Below are positions 51,935 to 60,831 of a DNA stretch of 64,000 bases, piece after piece. How positions within the stretch are numbered: position 1 is the stretch's first letter; each line of letters starts with the position of its first letter. The DNA lies in assembly GCA_016700075.1 (NCBI GenBank), contig CP065000.1, positions 682,001-746,000 of the forward strand. Direction: 5' to 3'. The notes beneath the pieces were generated by a model. It worked only from the letters and a program-made list of their open reading frames with translations, searched no databases and had not been told where the DNA came from. Source of the DNA: Acidobacteriota bacterium. Lineage in GTDB: Bacteria > Acidobacteriota > Blastocatellia > Pyrinomonadales > Pyrinomonadaceae. The translations under genes were made by a program, and so were the position numbers.

Positions 51935-54529
51935 ATGCCCGAACTGGATTGGCAGCTTGTAAAGGATTCATTTGCAAAGGCTTACGAACTGCAAGAAGAA
52001 GCACGCAGCCAATTTCTTGACGAACTTTGTGAACGAGATCCCGAATTACACGACGAGGTAGTTTCTCTGCTCGCCGCCGCCGATCAACCTGAGAACATAA
52101 TCGAAGAAAACGCTGTTGACCTCGCTGCAAACATTACACAAAACGAGCCTGACCTGACGGGGCGCCAATTCGGCAATTACCGCATCATCCGCGAACTCGG
52201 CAGCGGCGGCATGGGCGCGGTCTTTTTGGCGGAACGCGACGACGGGCAGTTCAAAATGCGGGTCGCTCTAAAGGTCGTCCGTCAGTCTGTCGTTGACAGC
52301 GACACGCTGAAGCGTTTTCTGGCAGAGCGGCAGATCCTCGCCGATCTGCATCACCCTAATATCGCGGCTTTGCATGACGGCGGTGTGACCGGATCCGGCG
52401 AACCTTTCCTTGCGATGGAGTATATCGAAGGCAAGCCGCTGACCGACTATGCGAATGACAAAAATCTGTCGATACGCGAGCGTCTCGAACTATTCCTAAA
52501 GGTCTGCTCGGCGGTCTCATTCGCACATCGAAACCTCATCATTCACCGCGATATTAAGCCCTCGAACATCATGGTGGCCGCCGACGGCGAGCCGAAACTG
52601 TTGGATTTTGGGCTAGCCAAAGCTCTGAGTTTCGATACGAACAAAACGCAGACGGCGTTTCGGGCGTTCACGCCGGCGTATGCTTCGCCAGAACAGTTCA
52701 AAGGCGCCGCTGTCACGACCGCAAGCGACATTTACTCGCTGGGCGTCGTGCTCTACGAACTGCTTACCGGCCGCGAACCCTACAATATCGATGACAAGAG
52801 CCTCGACGAGATGATCCGAACGATGACAGAGACCGAGCCTCTGCGGCCGAGTTCTGTCGAAGATATTGCGACAGGAAACAACGCAAGAACCGAGCTTCGC
52901 GGCGATCTGGACGTGATCGTTCTCAAAACGTTACGCAAAGAACCGGAAAGGCGCTTTCAGACCGTTGACGACATGGCCGCCGACATTCGACGGCATCTCG
53001 ATGGGCGGCCCATCGCAGCTCGGCCGAATACGTTCGGCTACATCGCCGCTAAATCGTTCGCACGCAACAAGGCAGCCTTCATCTCGGCGGCGTTGATCTT
53101 GATAGCACTTGTTGCGGGGCTCGGTGTCGCACTTTGGCAGGCCGAACAGGCTCGCCGCGACCGCGACCGTGCGGAACGCCGTTTTCAGGACGTGCGCCAG
53201 CTTTCGAATTCGCTTCTTTTTGACATTTCTCCAAAGATCGAACGGCTGCCGGGCTCGGTCGAAGCACGCGAGATGCTGGTCCGGCGTGCTCTGGAATATC
53301 TCGATTCCCTTTCCGCCGAGGCCGTCGATGACGAGGCATTGCGTGCCGAGCTTGCCGCGGCGTATGAAAAGGTCGGCGATCTGCAGGGGAACATCGACAA
53401 GCCGAACCTTAGCGATTACGCCGGTGCGATCCAGAGCTTTGAAAAGGCACGCGAACTGCGCCGGACCCTTGCCGATTCGAATGATAATCTCGCCGCTCTT
53501 GCCCGAAACCTGCAGACCTCGGCCGCGATACGCAACCGCCAGAACGACACCGCCGGTTCGCTCATGGACATCAGCATGGCTAGAAACGCTATCGCAAAAC
53601 TGATTGGACGATCTCCGAACGATGCCGGCCTTCAGCTTGCGGCAGTTGATGCCGCGACCGATCATGGCCGAATCTTCGCTTTCAATAATCAATACAAGGA
53701 GGCGAACGAACAATTCGACGCGGCCATTGCCGAATTGAACAAGATAACCGCACCTTCGCTGCGAAAGGACATATTGACCGCCCGGCTGTTTGCTTTTCAC
53801 GGGAACGCTCTTTCGTGGGACAGCCGTCAGCCTGAGGCCGAGACGTCTATGGCGAAAGCATTAGAGCTGTCGAACGAACTCTTTCGCCGAGAGGCTTCAT
53901 CAACCGAGACGATGGCGACGCGTTGGCAGGTGCTGCTGCTGGCAAGCAGCATTTACGAGGATTCGAAGGACGACGTTTCACTTCAGTACGCAAAAGAGGC
54001 GGAGACGGTCGCGGCAAGACGTTCAGAACTGGACGCCGCAGATTCGCAGGCGAAGTTCGACTTGGCTCGTTCTATTTCCCGTGTCGGGATAATGAGCACA
54101 AAGGTGGGCGATGCTTCGGCAGGCACATCGCAACTGACTCGCGCAGGCCGCATCTTAGAAGAACTGATCGAACGCGAGCCAAAGAACAAGTTGTATCAGA
54201 CCGACCTTGCCAAGCTCTACATACGTCTCGGCGATACCAGCATAAAACGGGGCGACCGCCAGGATGCTCTGCTGAAATATCAGAACGCCGCCGTCATTTA
54301 CGAACGTCTGATAGCCGACGACGAACAGAACAAAATGGCACGCCGCGACCTGGCACAGGCACTGCGTGCGGTCGGCAAAACGCAGATATTGGTCGGAGAG
54401 AACGCCGCGGCTCGCGTGACCCTGACCCGAGCAAAAGCGGCTCTCGACGCCCTCGCTGCTGCCGGTTCGCTCGGCGGAGCCGACGCCGAACTCGTTACGG
54501 ACGTTGAGAAGATGCTTGCATCCGTCTAA
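51935..54529 (+). CDS. Membrane Ser/Thr protein kinase with TPR-like C-terminal half
   Basis: An 864-residue Hanks-type kinase, probably the partner of the sigma factor encoded just upstream. Residues 1-70 are a helical N-terminal region of the kind found before such kinases. The kinase domain (about 82-355) has G-S-G-G-M-G-A-V-F, Lys113 in A-L-K-V-V-R, H-R-D-I-K-P-S-N with Asp206, and D-F-G-L-A with Asp225, so it should be active. A transmembrane helix at about 376-398 leads to a coiled region and then a series of TPR-like helical repeats (about 430-860) placed in the periplasm. Family knowledge suggests sensing of an envelope signal and phosphorylation of cytoplasmic targets. Confidence 0.92.
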   Translation: MPELDWQLVKDSFAKAYELQEEARSQFLDELCERDPELHDEVVSLLAAADQPENIIEENAVDLAANITQNEPDLTGRQFGNYRIIRELGSGGMGAVFLAERDDGQFKMRVALKVVRQSVVDSDTLKRFLAERQILADLHHPNIAALHDGGVTGSGEPFLAMEYIEGKPLTDYANDKNLSIRERLELFLKVCSAVSFAHRNLIIHRDIKPSNIMVAADGEPKLLDFGLAKALSFDTNKTQTAFRAFTPAYASPEQFKGAAVTTASDIYSLGVVLYELLTGREPYNIDDKSLDEMIRTMTETEPLRPSSVEDIATGNNARTELRGDLDVIVLKTLRKEPERRFQTVDDMAADIRRHLDGRPIAARPNTFGYIAAKSFARNKAAFISAALILIALVAGLGVALWQAEQARRDRDRAERRFQDVRQLSNSLLFDISPKIERLPGSVEAREMLVRRALEYLDSLSAEAVDDEALRAELAAAYEKVGDLQGNIDKPNLSDYAGAIQSFEKARELRRTLADSNDNLAALARNLQTSAAIRNRQNDTAGSLMDISMARNAIAKLIGRSPNDAGLQLAAVDAATDHGRIFAFNNQYKEANEQFDAAIAELNKITAPSLRKDILTARLFAFHGNALSWDSRQPEAETSMAKALELSNELFRREASSTETMATRWQVLLLASSIYEDSKDDVSLQYAKEAETVAARRSELDAADSQAKFDLARSISRVGIMSTKVGDASAGTSQLTRAGRILEELIEREPKNKLYQTDLAKLYIRLGDTSIKRGDRQDALLKYQNAAVIYERLIADDEQNKMARRDLAQALRAVGKTQILVGENAAARVTLTRAKAALDALAAAGSLGGADAELVTDVEKMLASV

Positions 54530-54571
54530 AGTATTAGTTTATTGCGGGCCTGCACATTTTGGCCCTCATAT

Positions 54572-55873
54572 ATGGAAATTGCCATAACAACCGCCGTCAT
54601 CTCGCTCGCGGCAATGATATTTCTAGCCACGGTAGATACGGCATTCTCGTATATCTCGGACGTCGGGCTGCGGCGCATCACCGCCGAAGACGAGGACGCG
54701 CAGCCGCGTGCGTCGGTCGGGTTTCTGCGTGAGATCATCGAGAACCGCCAGCGTTTCCGCTTCGCACTTTCATCGACAATTCAGGTCCTTCTCGTTTTCT
54801 TTGTCGTTTTGCTGACATTCATCGTCTCTGAGTTCTTTGACGGAAGAGCTGAGGTGTTGATGGTCTCGCTCGGCATCGGCCTGGCAGCGACGGTCATTTT
54901 TCGGCAGATATTGCCGCGGCTTTTCGTTCGCAGCGAACCGGAGAGGAAGCTGCTTTTCCTGCTGCCCGCGATTCGTCCGCTCTATCGCGTGGCTTCGGTT
55001 TTTGCGGGTCCTATCGCAGACGAATCACGCAAAAAGGAAGCCGGCAAATTGGACACCACCATTTTGTCCGAAGACCGTGATGAACGTTCCGAGGACAGCA
55101 ATGAGGATTTTCAGGCGCTTATGGAGGTTGGCGAGGCCGAAGGCATCATCGAAGAAGATGAACGCGAACTCATCGAAACGCTTTACGAGTTCACCGACAC
55201 ACGGGTTGGCGAGATCATGACCCCGCGAACCGAGATCGTCGCCATTCCGGCACGCTCGACCATTCGGCAGGCACGCGACCTTATCATCGAACAGAAATAC
55301 TCGCGCATGCCCGTCTATACCGACACCATCGACAACATAGACGGCATGATCTATGTCCGCGACCTGCTGCAGGCGTGGGCAGACGGCAAAGAGGATATGC
55401 GTGTCGAGCTGCTGCTGCGGCCTGCTTTCTTTGTGCCTGAAACAAAATCCGTTTCGGAACTACTCAAAAGTATGCAGCAGAATCACGTGCAGATAGCGGT
55501 CGTCATTGACGAATATGGCGGCGTTGCGGGCGTGATCACCGTCGAAGACATCATCGAAGAGATCGTTGGCGAGATCGAGGACGAGGACACCACCGAAGAA
55601 GAAATTCTTGAGATCATTGAAGGCGACGGCACCTATTACGATGTTCTCGGCTCAACCGAGATCGATAAGATCGAGCGGCTATTTGACCTGGAACTCGAGG
55701 ACGACGATTACACCACGATCGCGGGCATGATCACCAGCGAGACGGGCCATGTCCCCAAGACAGGTGAACGCCTCAGCATTCGCGGCCTAGACATCGAAAT
55801 ACTGAAACGCGACGAAAAGCGCATCACTCTTGTACGCATCCGTCATGCGGAAAATGCCGCCATCTTAGGCTAG
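54572..55873 (+). CDS. CNNM/CorC-type membrane protein with CBS pair
   Basis: Start at 54572 (MEIAITTAVISLAA); a TTG 30 bp earlier gives no benefit. 433 residues: a shortened CNNM/DUF21-type membrane domain with four or fewer helices (about 1-150), a linker E-E-D-E-R-E-L-I-E-T-L-Y-E-F, the CBS pair (about 205-345, beginning V-G-E-I-M-T-P-R-T-E-I-V and I-D-E-Y-G-G-V-A-G-V-I-T) and a CorC_HlyC domain (about 355-430, with I-A-G-M-I-T). Such proteins bind Mg-ATP and are linked with Mg2+ or Co2+ efflux; older annotations call them hemolysin. The true transport role is not shown here. Confidence 0.9.
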   Translation: MEIAITTAVISLAAMIFLATVDTAFSYISDVGLRRITAEDEDAQPRASVGFLREIIENRQRFRFALSSTIQVLLVFFVVLLTFIVSEFFDGRAEVLMVSLGIGLAATVIFRQILPRLFVRSEPERKLLFLLPAIRPLYRVASVFAGPIADESRKKEAGKLDTTILSEDRDERSEDSNEDFQALMEVGEAEGIIEEDERELIETLYEFTDTRVGEIMTPRTEIVAIPARSTIRQARDLIIEQKYSRMPVYTDTIDNIDGMIYVRDLLQAWADGKEDMRVELLLRPAFFVPETKSVSELLKSMQQNHVQIAVVIDEYGGVAGVITVEDIIEEIVGEIEDEDTTEEEILEIIEGDGTYYDVLGSTEIDKIERLFDLELEDDDYTTIAGMITSETGHVPKTGERLSIRGLDIEILKRDEKRITLVRIRHAENAAILG

Positions 55874-55914
55874 TAATTTGCTGAATCCAACAGCACGGTC
55901 TCTGTTCCTGACTT

Positions 55915-56415
55915 ATGAAACTAACTGCACACGTAGATGGTAAAGACATTTCCGTCGATGTAAAACGCAACGGCCGGAGCGTAATGGCCGTCATCGACGG
56001 CCGCGAGGTCCAATACGATGCCAGCGAGGTCGAGCCGGGCATTTTTCTGCTGAAGAACGGCGAAAAGAATTATGAAGCCGCTATCTCGATGAAGGCCGAC
56101 GGCAGCTATTTGGCAACCGTTCGCGGTGTCGAGGTCGAGCTTGAATTGATCGATCCGAAACGGCTTCGCGGCGGAGCATCGGGTGGCGACGACGCCGGCG
56201 GACGTGCCGAGATCAAGTCCGCAATGCCCGGCAAGATAGTCCGTCTGATCGCTGCAGTGGGCGATGAGATCGCAAAAGGTGACGGCGTGCTCGTAGTCGA
56301 AGCAATGAAGATGCAGAACGAACTCCGCTCACCACGCGACGGTATCGTCAAAGAGATCGCTGTTGCCGAAGGCGACACGGTCAGCGCCGGTCAGCTTCTT
56401 GCTGTTATCGAATGA
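55915..56415 (+). CDS. Biotin carboxyl carrier protein of an acyl-CoA carboxylase
   Basis: Carries biotin between the biotin carboxylase and carboxyltransferase of an acyl-CoA or acetyl-CoA carboxylase. 166 residues. The N-terminal half is an extra beta-rich region as in the carriers of propionyl-CoA/methylcrotonyl-CoA type enzymes; the Gly-rich hinge at 86-96 leads to the biotinyl domain with S-A-M-P-G-K-I and the biotinylation motif E-A-M-K-M-Q-N-E, Lys132. It is 41 bp after the CNNM gene; carboxylase partners are not in the window, although the mutase at 22 kb acts in the same kind of metabolism. Convergent with the next gene with one base between stops. Confidence 0.88.
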   Translation: MKLTAHVDGKDISVDVKRNGRSVMAVIDGREVQYDASEVEPGIFLLKNGEKNYEAAISMKADGSYLATVRGVEVELELIDPKRLRGGASGGDDAGGRAEIKSAMPGKIVRLIAAVGDEIAKGDGVLVVEAMKMQNELRSPRDGIVKEIAVAEGDTVSAGQLLAVIE

Positions 56416-56416
56416 T

Positions 56417-58999
56417 CTAATTTCCGCGGTAGCCTACTATGTTCGCGAAAAGCCGATAGGCTCCGGGCACGCCCGCAGGCAGCTGCCGAAACATCGAATA
56501 GCTGCAATACACATACTTCCCGCGTCCTACGTCGGCGACCACCAGCCCGCCGAAATTCTCTGCCTCGTTAGGGTCGTGCGTCTCCAACAGCCCAACATAA
56601 CGCTCGTCCATTGTCGAGAAATTGTAAAGATTGCGTTCCTGAACCCAGCCCGCGAAATCGGCATCGGTGATCTTGTTCGGCGTGTTGAGGATCGGGTGTT
56701 CCGGGCGTGCAAAAACGACCTTTGCGTCTTCATCAGCCGTTCGCGGCCCCATCTGCATCGGGAACGGAGCTAGGTTCTGTTGTGCGTAACCGGTCAACTG
56801 ATACTGCACAACGAGCGTGCCGCCTGCATTCATAAAATCCGTCAACCGCCGGTTATTCGCGACGAGATCAGGCCGTACCTGATACGCTCGGATACCGACA
56901 ACAATGGTGTCATAGGGGCTTAGGTCACCGCCGGCAAGCTCGCTCTCGGTGATCGTCGTAACGTCAAAACCCATTTGCCTTAGCGCTTCAGGAATGCGGT
57001 CGCCGCTGCCCGGAATATAGCCGATCTTGACCGGTGTCGTCCTAATGTCAGCAACAACGACAGGCGTCTCGGCAGGCCGATAGATACGATGCGATGTGAT
57101 GTGCGGGTATTCGATAAGCTGCAGTTGTGAGCTGAATTTCGCATCGCCCGCCGTCGCTGACGCAGATAACGAAAACCTGCCCGCGGCAGCATTCGCAGGT
57201 ACTATGATCTCGAATGGGATGTTCAGCCTTTCGCCGGTTCGCTTTATCTCGAACGCGGCTGCGCGAGGCGAAACCTGAGTTCCGCTGAGGCCGTTGATCG
57301 TCAGTCCGGCGGCACCTGTGACCGCATTTCGCGAATGGTTCGTTATCGTTAGTGTAACCGTCAGTTTCCGCTCATTTGGCGAGATCGGGATAAAGAGCAG
57401 GTTCTCGTTCAACGAAAGCGTAAGTTTGGGAACGACGTCGGCTCGACGGCGAACTTCGCCGCGGATGTCATCGGCAAAACGGAATTCGACCGGCTGAGTT
57501 AGCTTTATCTTCTCGCCGAGAACGGTCATTTCCAGCTCGGCCTGCATTACCGGCGATTGAAAAGAAAGCGTATTAGCCGTATCTTTCGCGTCCCAATCGA
57601 ACACATCGCGAGTCCTCGTCTTGCGGAGCCAATAGGGCTGCGACGGCTCGGTATCAGATGCGGTCACGGTGAAACGTCTCGCAGCGTCTCCCGTTTCGCG
57701 TCGGAAAAATCCCTGTTGCGTCGGCGGTGCCGGAGGATCGGTCATTTCCGCCGTCCAGCCGCGAGGCGTGGTCAGCTTGATGGAATCGACATTGACCGCC
57801 AGCTTTTCTTCGAAAAAAGCCCGCACGTCAACTATCAGCGGCTCGCCCGCAACGAAGGCCTCGCGTTCTGCAAGAGCGTCAATTCTTATCGCCGCCGCAC
57901 GAGCGATGGCGTCGCGAAACTGCTCCTGTTTGTCCTTGAAAAAGTCCTTCAGGATGGGATGTCGGATCGACCATTCGGCCGAATTCGCAGCTTTATATCC
58001 GCGGACGAGCAAAGGCAAAATGGCAGACGGCCGGCGGACGTCGAGTTTGCTGCGGGCTTCTTCTATCGCCGCCGCCATCTCCTCGAGATGCGGCTCCAGG
58101 ACCGAATTCTGCATCCCGACAAGCCGCGGATAACCACGCAGCGACAGGTCGATCCCGTCCATAAACGCAGCATCGCTCGTATCGCTTCCCACACGGTTCA
58201 ACCCCGAAAACTGATCGCCGCGAAGTTCCAACACGCCCTGTTCCTGAGATTTGTGCTGGCTGCGTGCTTCCATAGCGATCTCGAAATAAGAACGTCCGAC
58301 GACCGGATCAAAAACGCCTGCGTTGACACGCAACTGCGGCTCGCCCGTCGCACGAAAACCGTGACGCCGATAGAATTTTTGCACTTGCCACGCAGTCCCC
58401 GCATCCGAACACTGTCTTTGGTCTGCGGCTGCCTCGATGGCCTTCGGCGTTATATAGCCTGAAAACTGATGATGCCCGTGACCGTCGGCGGGCGTTCCCG
58501 AGAACTGAGACACAACGACCAACGGGCGAAATGTACGTATCACCCGGACCGCATCGCAGAGAACTGCCTGTTCGTCCCATTTTTCGCGAGCCTCGGCAAG
58601 CGTCTTGGAAAATCCGTAGTCATATGCCCGCGTAAAATACTGTTCGGCTCCATCAAGCGTACGCGCCTGCAGCAGTTCTTCCGTGCGGATCACGCCCAAA
58701 GCCTCGCCGAGTTCGGGGCCGATGATGTTCTGGCCGCCGTCGCCGCGGGTCAACGATAGATACGCGGTTCGAGCGTTCAGCCCGCGGGCAAGATACGCGA
58801 GAAGTGCTGTATCTTCGTCGTCGGGATGAGCTCCGATCATCAGCACGCTCGCCGATGTGTTCAAACGGTCGAGCGACTTTATCAGCCCCGCTGCACCGCG
58901 GTCATGAACCGGCCGCACCTGAGCGGGAACTTCCAACCGCAGAAATGCGGAGACGTAGAGAAACAAGATAAGAACGAAAGTGAATTTCTTGAACTTCAT
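56417..58999 (-). CDS. Exported PIG-L family deacetylase-like protein with C-terminal ThuA/GATase-like domain
   Basis: 860 residues with a signal anchor (5-25). The N-terminal PIG-L/LmbE domain (about 50-300) has the zinc motif A-H-P-D-D-E (His58, Asp60, Asp61) and a G-H-G-H-H-Q-F-S-G motif near 172-180 that brings the third ligand. Family members deacetylate N-acetylglucosaminyl compounds. Residues about 390-640 form beta-sandwich or Ig-like domains, and the C-terminus (about 650-860) has a class I glutamine amidotransferase-like fold (D-T-I-V-V-G-I-R-A-Y, G-G-T-L-V-V-Q-Y). The same architecture is frequent in acidobacteria and Bacteroidota. Last gene of the minus-strand operon; 11 bp after the symporter. 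Confidence 0.85.
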   Translation of the reverse strand: MKFKKFTFVLILFLYVSAFLRLEVPAQVRPVHDRGAAGLIKSLDRLNTSASVLMIGAHPDDEDTALLAYLARGLNARTAYLSLTRGDGGQNIIGPELGEALGVIRTEELLQARTLDGAEQYFTRAYDYGFSKTLAEAREKWDEQAVLCDAVRVIRTFRPLVVVSQFSGTPADGHGHHQFSGYITPKAIEAAADQRQCSDAGTAWQVQKFYRRHGFRATGEPQLRVNAGVFDPVVGRSYFEIAMEARSQHKSQEQGVLELRGDQFSGLNRVGSDTSDAAFMDGIDLSLRGYPRLVGMQNSVLEPHLEEMAAAIEEARSKLDVRRPSAILPLLVRGYKAANSAEWSIRHPILKDFFKDKQEQFRDAIARAAAIRIDALAEREAFVAGEPLIVDVRAFFEEKLAVNVDSIKLTTPRGWTAEMTDPPAPPTQQGFFRRETGDAARRFTVTASDTEPSQPYWLRKTRTRDVFDWDAKDTANTLSFQSPVMQAELEMTVLGEKIKLTQPVEFRFADDIRGEVRRRADVVPKLTLSLNENLLFIPISPNERKLTVTLTITNHSRNAVTGAAGLTINGLSGTQVSPRAAAFEIKRTGERLNIPFEIIVPANAAAGRFSLSASATAGDAKFSSQLQLIEYPHITSHRIYRPAETPVVVADIRTTPVKIGYIPGSGDRIPEALRQMGFDVTTITESELAGGDLSPYDTIVVGIRAYQVRPDLVANNRRLTDFMNAGGTLVVQYQLTGYAQQNLAPFPMQMGPRTADEDAKVVFARPEHPILNTPNKITDADFAGWVQERNLYNFSTMDERYVGLLETHDPNEAENFGGLVVADVGRGKYVYCSYSMFRQLPAGVPGAYRLFANIVGYRGN

Positions 59000-59010
59000 T
59001 TGAAATCTAA

Positions 59011-60693
59011 TTAGCTGCTCGGTGCCTCGGCGACTCCGCGGTTCAGATCTTTCTTAGACGTGAGGCTGACGAGATATCCGGCGATCACCGTAACGACGCA
59101 GCCAATGACGTTGAACCACAGAAACTCGATATTTGTGTACAAACTCGCGACCCAAACTGATGATATGCCGAAGAGCAGTCCCGCGAACGCCCCGCGAGCG
59201 TCCGCACGCCGCACCGCGAATGCCAGCACAAAAACGCCGAGCAGCGAACCGTAAAAGAACGATCCGAAACGATTTACGACCTCAATAAGCGAGCCGAGAT
59301 TGGTCGCAAATATCGCCACGATGCACGCAAATATTCCCCAAATGAACGTCGCGATGCGGCCGACGAGTATGAGATGCGGATCTGTGCCTTCAGGGCGGAA
59401 TAGCCGACGATAAAAGTCTATTGTCGTCGCCGTCGCGAGTGCGTTCAGCTCGGACGAAATTGACGACATCGCCGCAGCAAATATCGCCGCTATCAGCAGC
59501 CCGATGATGCCGATGGGCATATTCTGCAGAATGAACGTCGGGAAAACGTAGTTGACGTCATTGAATGAGCGGTTGCCCGCCGAGCGAACTAATTCGACCG
59601 CTTCCTTACGCACTTCGTTGAAACGCTTATTCGCGTCCACGTAGTTTGCTCGTGCAGCGTCATTCGATGCATCGTAGGCCAATGCAGCATCGCGCCGAGC
59701 TCTGTGGGCCTCAGCAAAACGCTGTTCTACCGCTTTGTATTCCGCGGTTTGTTCTACCTTTCTTGCCTCTGTCGGATTAAAGATGACAGGCGGCGTCTGA
59801 AACTGATAAAAAACGAAGACCATTATCCCGATCAGCAGGATGAAGAACTGCAGCGGAATTTTCAAAAAGGCACTCATCAGCAGCGAGGTGCGTCCCTGAT
59901 CTACGGACTTTGCCGTCAGAAAACGCTGCACCTGACTCTGATCACAGCCGAAGTAGCCCAGTGCCAGGAACATGCCGCCGATCAGCCCGGACCAGATCGT
60001 GTATTTTTCGGTCAGGTCAAAGCTGATATCGACCATGTCGAGCTTGCCGAGGCTGCCGGCGAGGTGGAGCCCATCTGAGAAAGAAACGCCAGCGGGAAAG
60101 CTGGAGACGATCACATAAAATGCGACGCCCAACCCGACGAGGATGATCACCATCTGCTTGACGTCTGTCCAGGTAACGGCCCGCACGCCGCCGAACATCG
60201 TATAAAGCGTCGTTGAGAGCCCAATGGCGAATATCGTCGCGATCAGATTCCAGCCGAAAACTATCGACAGGACTATTGCCGGGGCCGAGATGATCGTTCC
60301 GACGCCGAGTCCTCGCGAAATGAGAAAAAAGAAACTCGTAAGTGTGCGAACGCGGACATCAAAACGGCGTTCCAAGTATTCGTAGGCCGTAAAGACCTGT
60401 GCGCGGCTGAAAAATGGCACGACCGTCACACACAGGATGATCATCGCGAAAGGCAGGCCGTAATAGAACTGTATGAACCGCATTCCGTCGGAATACGCCT
60501 GCCCCGTCGTCCCGACCAGCGTGATAGCCGACATCTGTGTTGCCATCACGGAAAGCCCGACCGCCCACCACGGCAAACCGCGATCCGCAAGGAAAAACCC
60601 TTCCTTTGTCTTGCTGTGTTTTGATAGGCGAATGCCGTCGAATATGACGTATGCCAAGTAGGACGCGACAATTGCCCAGTCAAGCCATTTCAT
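59011..60693 (-). CDS. Sodium:solute symporter (SSS family)
   Basis: A 560-residue membrane protein with about 12-13 helices of the SSS family, which moves sugars, nucleosides, vitamins or sialic acid with Na+. It starts M-K-W-L-D-W-A-I-V; the family motif S-V-M-A-T-Q-M-S-A-I-T appears in helix 2. Helices 1-7 run to about residue 265, and there is an extra loop of about 70 residues (310-380, charged, Ala/Arg/Glu-rich) before the last helices, longer than usual. Substrate cannot be read; the neighbour is a deacetylase-like protein, which suggests uptake of a glycan or peptide product. A 42-residue membrane peptide gene sits 6 bp upstream. Confidence 0.9.
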   Translation of the reverse strand: MKWLDWAIVASYLAYVIFDGIRLSKHSKTKEGFFLADRGLPWWAVGLSVMATQMSAITLVGTTGQAYSDGMRFIQFYYGLPFAMIILCVTVVPFFSRAQVFTAYEYLERRFDVRVRTLTSFFFLISRGLGVGTIISAPAIVLSIVFGWNLIATIFAIGLSTTLYTMFGGVRAVTWTDVKQMVIILVGLGVAFYVIVSSFPAGVSFSDGLHLAGSLGKLDMVDISFDLTEKYTIWSGLIGGMFLALGYFGCDQSQVQRFLTAKSVDQGRTSLLMSAFLKIPLQFFILLIGIMVFVFYQFQTPPVIFNPTEARKVEQTAEYKAVEQRFAEAHRARRDAALAYDASNDAARANYVDANKRFNEVRKEAVELVRSAGNRSFNDVNYVFPTFILQNMPIGIIGLLIAAIFAAAMSSISSELNALATATTIDFYRRLFRPEGTDPHLILVGRIATFIWGIFACIVAIFATNLGSLIEVVNRFGSFFYGSLLGVFVLAFAVRRADARGAFAGLLFGISSVWVASLYTNIEFLWFNVIGCVVTVIAGYLVSLTSKKDLNRGVAEAPSS

Positions 60694-60699
60694 AGTGCT

Positions 60700-60828
60700 C
60701 TACGCGAAATACCGAGAAAATGCCCAAAGGGCGGTCACGACAAAGAATGTGAAAATGACGACCGCCGCATAAACCCGCCGCCAAAATGCCGCATCGCGTT
60801 CGTTTTTGTGTGAAGTGTCGTTACTCAT
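60700..60828 (-). CDS. Small single-pass membrane protein next to the symporter, 42 aa
   Basis: Open frame from ATG at 60828 to TAG at 60700. It fits tightly between mutL (3 bp after its stop) and the symporter (6 bp before its start). The peptide is MSNDTSHKNERDAAFW, then two Arg and one hydrophobic helix of about 20 residues (Y-A-A-V-V-I-F-T-F-F-V-V-T-A-L-W-A-F-S), ending R-Y-F-A. The positive-inside rule puts the N-terminus in the cytoplasm. Similar short membrane subunits sit next to SSS symporters elsewhere. No strong ribosome binding site; translational coupling to mutL is likely. Confidence 0.65.
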   Translation of the reverse strand: MSNDTSHKNERDAAFWRRVYAAVVIFTFFVVTALWAFSRYFA

Positions 60829-60831
60829 ATC

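Noticed and set aside
56417..58999. PIG-L protein considered as BshB, partner of BshC in bacillithiol synthesis
   Set aside because: BshB is a cytoplasmic enzyme of about 230 residues; this one is exported, 860 residues, with extra domains, so only the deacetylase family is shared.
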